Positions 61,638-64,000 of a DNA stretch of 64,000 bases are shown here, piece after piece. Made by a program: the position numbers and the translations under genes. Each line of letters starts with the position of its first letter. The first letter of the stretch is position 1. This DNA comes from Calditrichota bacterium (GTDB lineage: Bacteria; Calditrichota; Calditrichia; Calditrichales; Calditrichaceae), in the NCBI GenBank assembly GCA_003854985.1, contig RQOG01000061.1, forward strand, positions 19,227-83,226. The letters run 5' to 3'. The notes under the pieces are model-generated. The model searched no databases and had not been told where the DNA came from. It saw only the letters and a list, made by a program, of their open reading frames with translations.

Positions 61638-62606
61638 ATGAAAAATTTTAAATATATCCCGGCCGAATCGCTGGAAAAAGCCTCTCAAAAAAAGGACGAC
61701 TCTGTTCTCATGGCCGGCGGCACCGATCTTTTGGGAATGATAAAAGATGATCTCCTGACTCCGGAGACGGTTATAAATTTAAAAAGCCTGAAAGAACTGA
61801 AAAATATCCGTTATAATGCGGGCAAAGGATTGGAAATCGGCGCTTTAGCGACCATCACGGAACTGGCGGAAAACAGCGATGTACAAAAGCGCTTCCCTGT
61901 CCTGGTTCAGACGTGTAAGGAAATCGCCTCCCCGCAGTTACGGAATGTGGGCACGGTGGGCGGCAATTTGTGCCAGCGTCCGCGCTGCTGGTATTATCGC
62001 GGCGAATTTAACTGCCTGCGTAAGGGCGGCGATACCTGCTTTGCCGTCGACGGGGAAAACAAGTTCCATTGCGTGGTCGGCGGCGGTCCCTGTTATATCG
62101 TTCACCCGTCCGACCTGGCCGTATCTCTGCTGGCGCTGGACGCCAGTCTGGAAATCTTTTCCAATGGCAAATTAAAAACCGTGCCAATCGATGACTTCTT
62201 TATCCTTCCGGAACAGAACGAGACTAAAGAAAATATTTTAGAACCGGGCGAAATCGTCACAAAAATAATCGTTCCTGAAATACCCGCCGGTTCAAAATGC
62301 GCTTTTATTAAATTCAAGGAAAGAGCGTCCTGGGATTTTGCCGTCGTTTCTCTTGGCATACTGCTGAATACAAACGGTTCGACCATAAAGAACGGCCGGA
62401 TTGTTTTCGGCGGCGTAGCCCCGCGGCCATGGATTGACACGGCATTGAATACAAAGTTAACCGGCGCGGCCACGGATGAAAAAAACCTGAAATCGTTAGC
62501 CGATTCCGCCTTACTGGAGGCGGAACCTATGTCCAAAAACGATTATAAAATCATTCTGGTCAGAAATTTACTTAAGCAGGCTTTGATCGATTTGAGTAAA
62601 AACTGA
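61638..62606 (+). CDS. Aldehyde oxidoreductase, FAD-binding subunit (PaoB-like)
   Basis: A 322-residue FAD subunit. The FAD domain includes VLMAGGTDLLGMIKDDLLTP, KGLEIGALATITELAEN and QLRNVGTVGGNLCQRPRCWY. Between and after them lies a cysteine set (CQRPRCWYYRGEFNC, then GDTCFAVD and FHCVVGGGPC) like that which binds an extra [4Fe-4S] cluster in PaoB and 4-hydroxybenzoyl-CoA reductase. It closes the operon; gene order here is FeS, Mo, FAD, whereas E. coli paoABC has FeS, FAD, Mo. The electron acceptor is unknown. Confidence 0.92.
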   Translation: MKNFKYIPAESLEKASQKKDDSVLMAGGTDLLGMIKDDLLTPETVINLKSLKELKNIRYNAGKGLEIGALATITELAENSDVQKRFPVLVQTCKEIASPQLRNVGTVGGNLCQRPRCWYYRGEFNCLRKGGDTCFAVDGENKFHCVVGGGPCYIVHPSDLAVSLLALDASLEIFSNGKLKTVPIDDFFILPEQNETKENILEPGEIVTKIIVPEIPAGSKCAFIKFKERASWDFAVVSLGILLNTNGSTIKNGRIVFGGVAPRPWIDTALNTKLTGAATDEKNLKSLADSALLEAEPMSKNDYKIILVRNLLKQALIDLSKN

Positions 62607-62617
62607 ATTAATGATCA

Positions 62618-62656
62618 TGACGAGGCTGCCTCATATGCTTTTGAGACAGCCTTCTT
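62618..62656 (+). terminator. Terminator after the oxidoreductase operon
   Basis: GAGGCTGCCTCA / TGAGACAGCCTTC form an 11-bp stem with one mismatch and an 8-base loop, followed by a short T-containing stretch. It lies between convergent operons and may serve both. Confidence 0.55.
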
Positions 62657-62737
62657 GGAATGGACAACGCATAATCCTTAATCGTTTCAACGATTTTTTA
62701 TATATCAAATTGGCTTCAGCATCCTCTCTCGCTTCGT

Positions 62738-64000
62738 CTAAAACATCCTGGCAAAGGAAAACCCAACATAAAAGGCTTTCCTGTCTATACGCCTGGTAAA
62801 ATCCACCCGGCCGAATCCGAAAATACTGTTGACCGACAGGCCGATTTCATGAAGTTCCTTTTGACTGTCCGGATACCAGGATGGATAGTCTTTCGCTTTG
62901 TCCTCATCAATCCATGTCCGGCCGTGCGCGCCGTGCAGAATCAGCCCGATTCCCTTTTTGGCCAGATATTTGATCCCGAGCAGTTCAAACGGCGCCGTGC
63001 GGAAATTATGTTCCCAGAACAGCGCGGCATATTTATCGCTGCGAAGAGCTTTGCCGTTGAGCGTGCGGAAGACGCCAAAGGGCGAAAAGGCATACAAATT
63101 GCCGTCCAGCCCGCCAAACCGCTGTACAGGAAGATTGCCTGCGCTGTATCCGCCGATGATCTTTACATCCAAAACATTGGGCATCATCAAACGGCGCCGT
63201 AAAAAGGTCTTTAGCCGCCATTCGATTGTGCCCTCATAACGGGTAAAATTATAATCGCTTTGCAGAAATTCATCGGCGCTGCGCTCAATGGTAAATTCCG
63301 CATAGCGGTTGCCCACCGCGCCCATTGGCGTTCTTTCTTTTTCCCAGGCAATTTTTAATTCGGCGCTCCGTAAGATTCCGGGCGTTATCTGCGGATTTTC
63401 CCGTTGAATATAGGTTTTGCCCAGGATGTTCCAGTCGGTGGTTTTAATCAGGCTGCTGTGCCGTTCATGGTTAAAACCGGCCGTCATCGTCAGGTCGGCT
63501 TTGGAGCATTTATAAACGAAATCCGTGCGAAAGTGTTCACGCCAGTAGTAATCAAAATAATCGTCTTTGGCAAAAAGCGGCAAAACGCTGGTCAGCCAGA
63601 CGGGATAGATGGAGGAAAACTGCGCCTCCGTATTCGCTTCGTAACTGATTCCAGCGGTTAAATTTTTATTTTTTAAAAAACTAATAGCGGCGCCTCCGCC
63701 ATAGGCCCATTTTTTACTGCCCGTATTATAGGCTCCCAAAAAATTCAGTTTAATGCGCTTCGTCAGATCAAAGTTTGGCTTTAAACCGGCATGCAGGGCG
63801 TCTACCCGGTTATACCAGATCTGCAAATCGATATGATCCATAAATTTCCAGAAAGCGCTTTTTGTCGAATCATCCTTATCGCTTCCGTCGTCTATTTCAA
63901 CCAGTCCGGCCAGAAAACCGCTTGGTTTAAAAGCCTTTTCGATGGTCATGGCACTGTCTATGCCTTCATAGGCTTTATCCTCTTCAACCGTAAGCGGCAC
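62738..64000 (-). CDS. DUF5686-like outer-membrane protein, C-terminal part (runs off right edge)
   Basis: The visible 420 residues are the C-terminal part of a large outer-membrane protein; the gene's 5' end lies beyond 64000. The sequence is a series of amphipathic beta strands with aromatic girdles (WAYGGGAAISFLKNKNLTAG, ELKIAWEKERTPMGAVGNRY, FGGLDGNLYAFSPFGVFRTL, LHEIGLSVNSIFGFGRVDFT) and ends in Phe (YVGFSFARMF), typical of barrel proteins. The pattern (GLKPNFDLTKRIKLNFLGAY and RFGGLDGNLYAFSPFG) fits the DUF5686 family of Bacteroidota and relatives, which carry an N-terminal regulatory domain not visible here. Confidence 0.7.
   Translation of the reverse strand: MPLTVEEDKAYEGIDSAMTIEKAFKPSGFLAGLVEIDDGSDKDDSTKSAFWKFMDHIDLQIWYNRVDALHAGLKPNFDLTKRIKLNFLGAYNTGSKKWAYGGGAAISFLKNKNLTAGISYEANTEAQFSSIYPVWLTSVLPLFAKDDYFDYYWREHFRTDFVYKCSKADLTMTAGFNHERHSSLIKTTDWNILGKTYIQRENPQITPGILRSAELKIAWEKERTPMGAVGNRYAEFTIERSADEFLQSDYNFTRYEGTIEWRLKTFLRRRLMMPNVLDVKIIGGYSAGNLPVQRFGGLDGNLYAFSPFGVFRTLNGKALRSDKYAALFWEHNFRTAPFELLGIKYLAKKGIGLILHGAHGRTWIDEDKAKDYPSWYPDSQKELHEIGLSVNSIFGFGRVDFTRRIDRKAFYVGFSFARMF

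Noticed and set aside
1..64000. tRNA or rRNA genes
   Set aside because: No cloverleaf with an acceptor stem or rRNA-like stretch was recognised in any intergenic region; a tRNAscan-SE run would settle this.

Overview
The window looks like the chromosome of a Gram-negative bacterium of the FCB group, most like Calditrichota, Ignavibacteriota or KSB1-type lineages. Five large secreted proteins end in a type IX-style sorting domain opened by a YPNPFN box. There are many lipoproteins, TolC and RND components, and a 2Fe-2S/molybdenum enzyme with a Tat signal. The lineage is inferred from these features, not from a marker gene.

Layout. (1) 1-1153: the first 110 codons of a cas9 gene run off the left edge on the minus strand. 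A divergent tracrRNA with a clear terminator faces it, followed by debris that includes the C-terminal scrap of a bacterial alpha-2-macroglobulin. (2) 1289-17753: core genes, namely a Lys4-like homoaconitase/aconitase, a GH16 lipoprotein, a histidine kinase, a kelch/T9SS protein, zwf and pgl, a methyltransferase, a TPR protein, a CsgG-like lipoprotein, a two-RCK potassium channel and L-lactate dehydrogenase. (3) About 17757-27900: an AT-rich accessory island. It opens with a PIN/RHH toxin-antitoxin pair and continues as what I read as an integron gene-cassette array without a visible integrase (a CALIN-like cluster). Cassettes carry an NTF2-like lipoprotein, a cupin, a 974-residue secreted glycosidase-like protein interrupted upstream by an IS110 element, a small lipoprotein and an AbiTii anti-phage protein. 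attC-like sites, with left ends complementary to the starts of their own cassettes, separate them. A dispersed intergenic repeat family sits between and apparently inside these sites.

(4) 28112-38582: two FG-GAP/T9SS proteins, an exported radical SAM protein, a membrane protein, a 1202-residue CotH/LTD/T9SS protein and an esterase. (5) 38808-42727: an AT-rich operon of four lipoproteins (CsgG, small lipoprotein, DUF4810, DUF799), a fragment, and a tail-to-tail GHKL-ATPase / STAS-like (DUF4325) pair. (6) 43064-58325, minus strand: one long export operon. In transcription order it encodes an ABC ATPase, a giant ABC-2 permease with a peptidase-like ectodomain, TolC, a membrane-fusion protein, an RND pump, a second RND pump whose C-terminal part is fused to another ABC ATPase but separated from its N-terminal part by one in-frame TAA, and an ABC-2 permease. 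(7) 58693-62606: a Pao-like periplasmic aldehyde oxidoreductase operon. (8) 62738-64000: the C-terminal barrel of a DUF5686-like outer-membrane protein runs off the right edge.

Most notable: the integrase-less cassette array with long, repeat-invaded attC sites; the RND-ABC fusion inside a composite RND/ABC/TolC operon; and the Cas9/tracrRNA pair at the edge. No tRNA, rRNA or CRISPR array was found.
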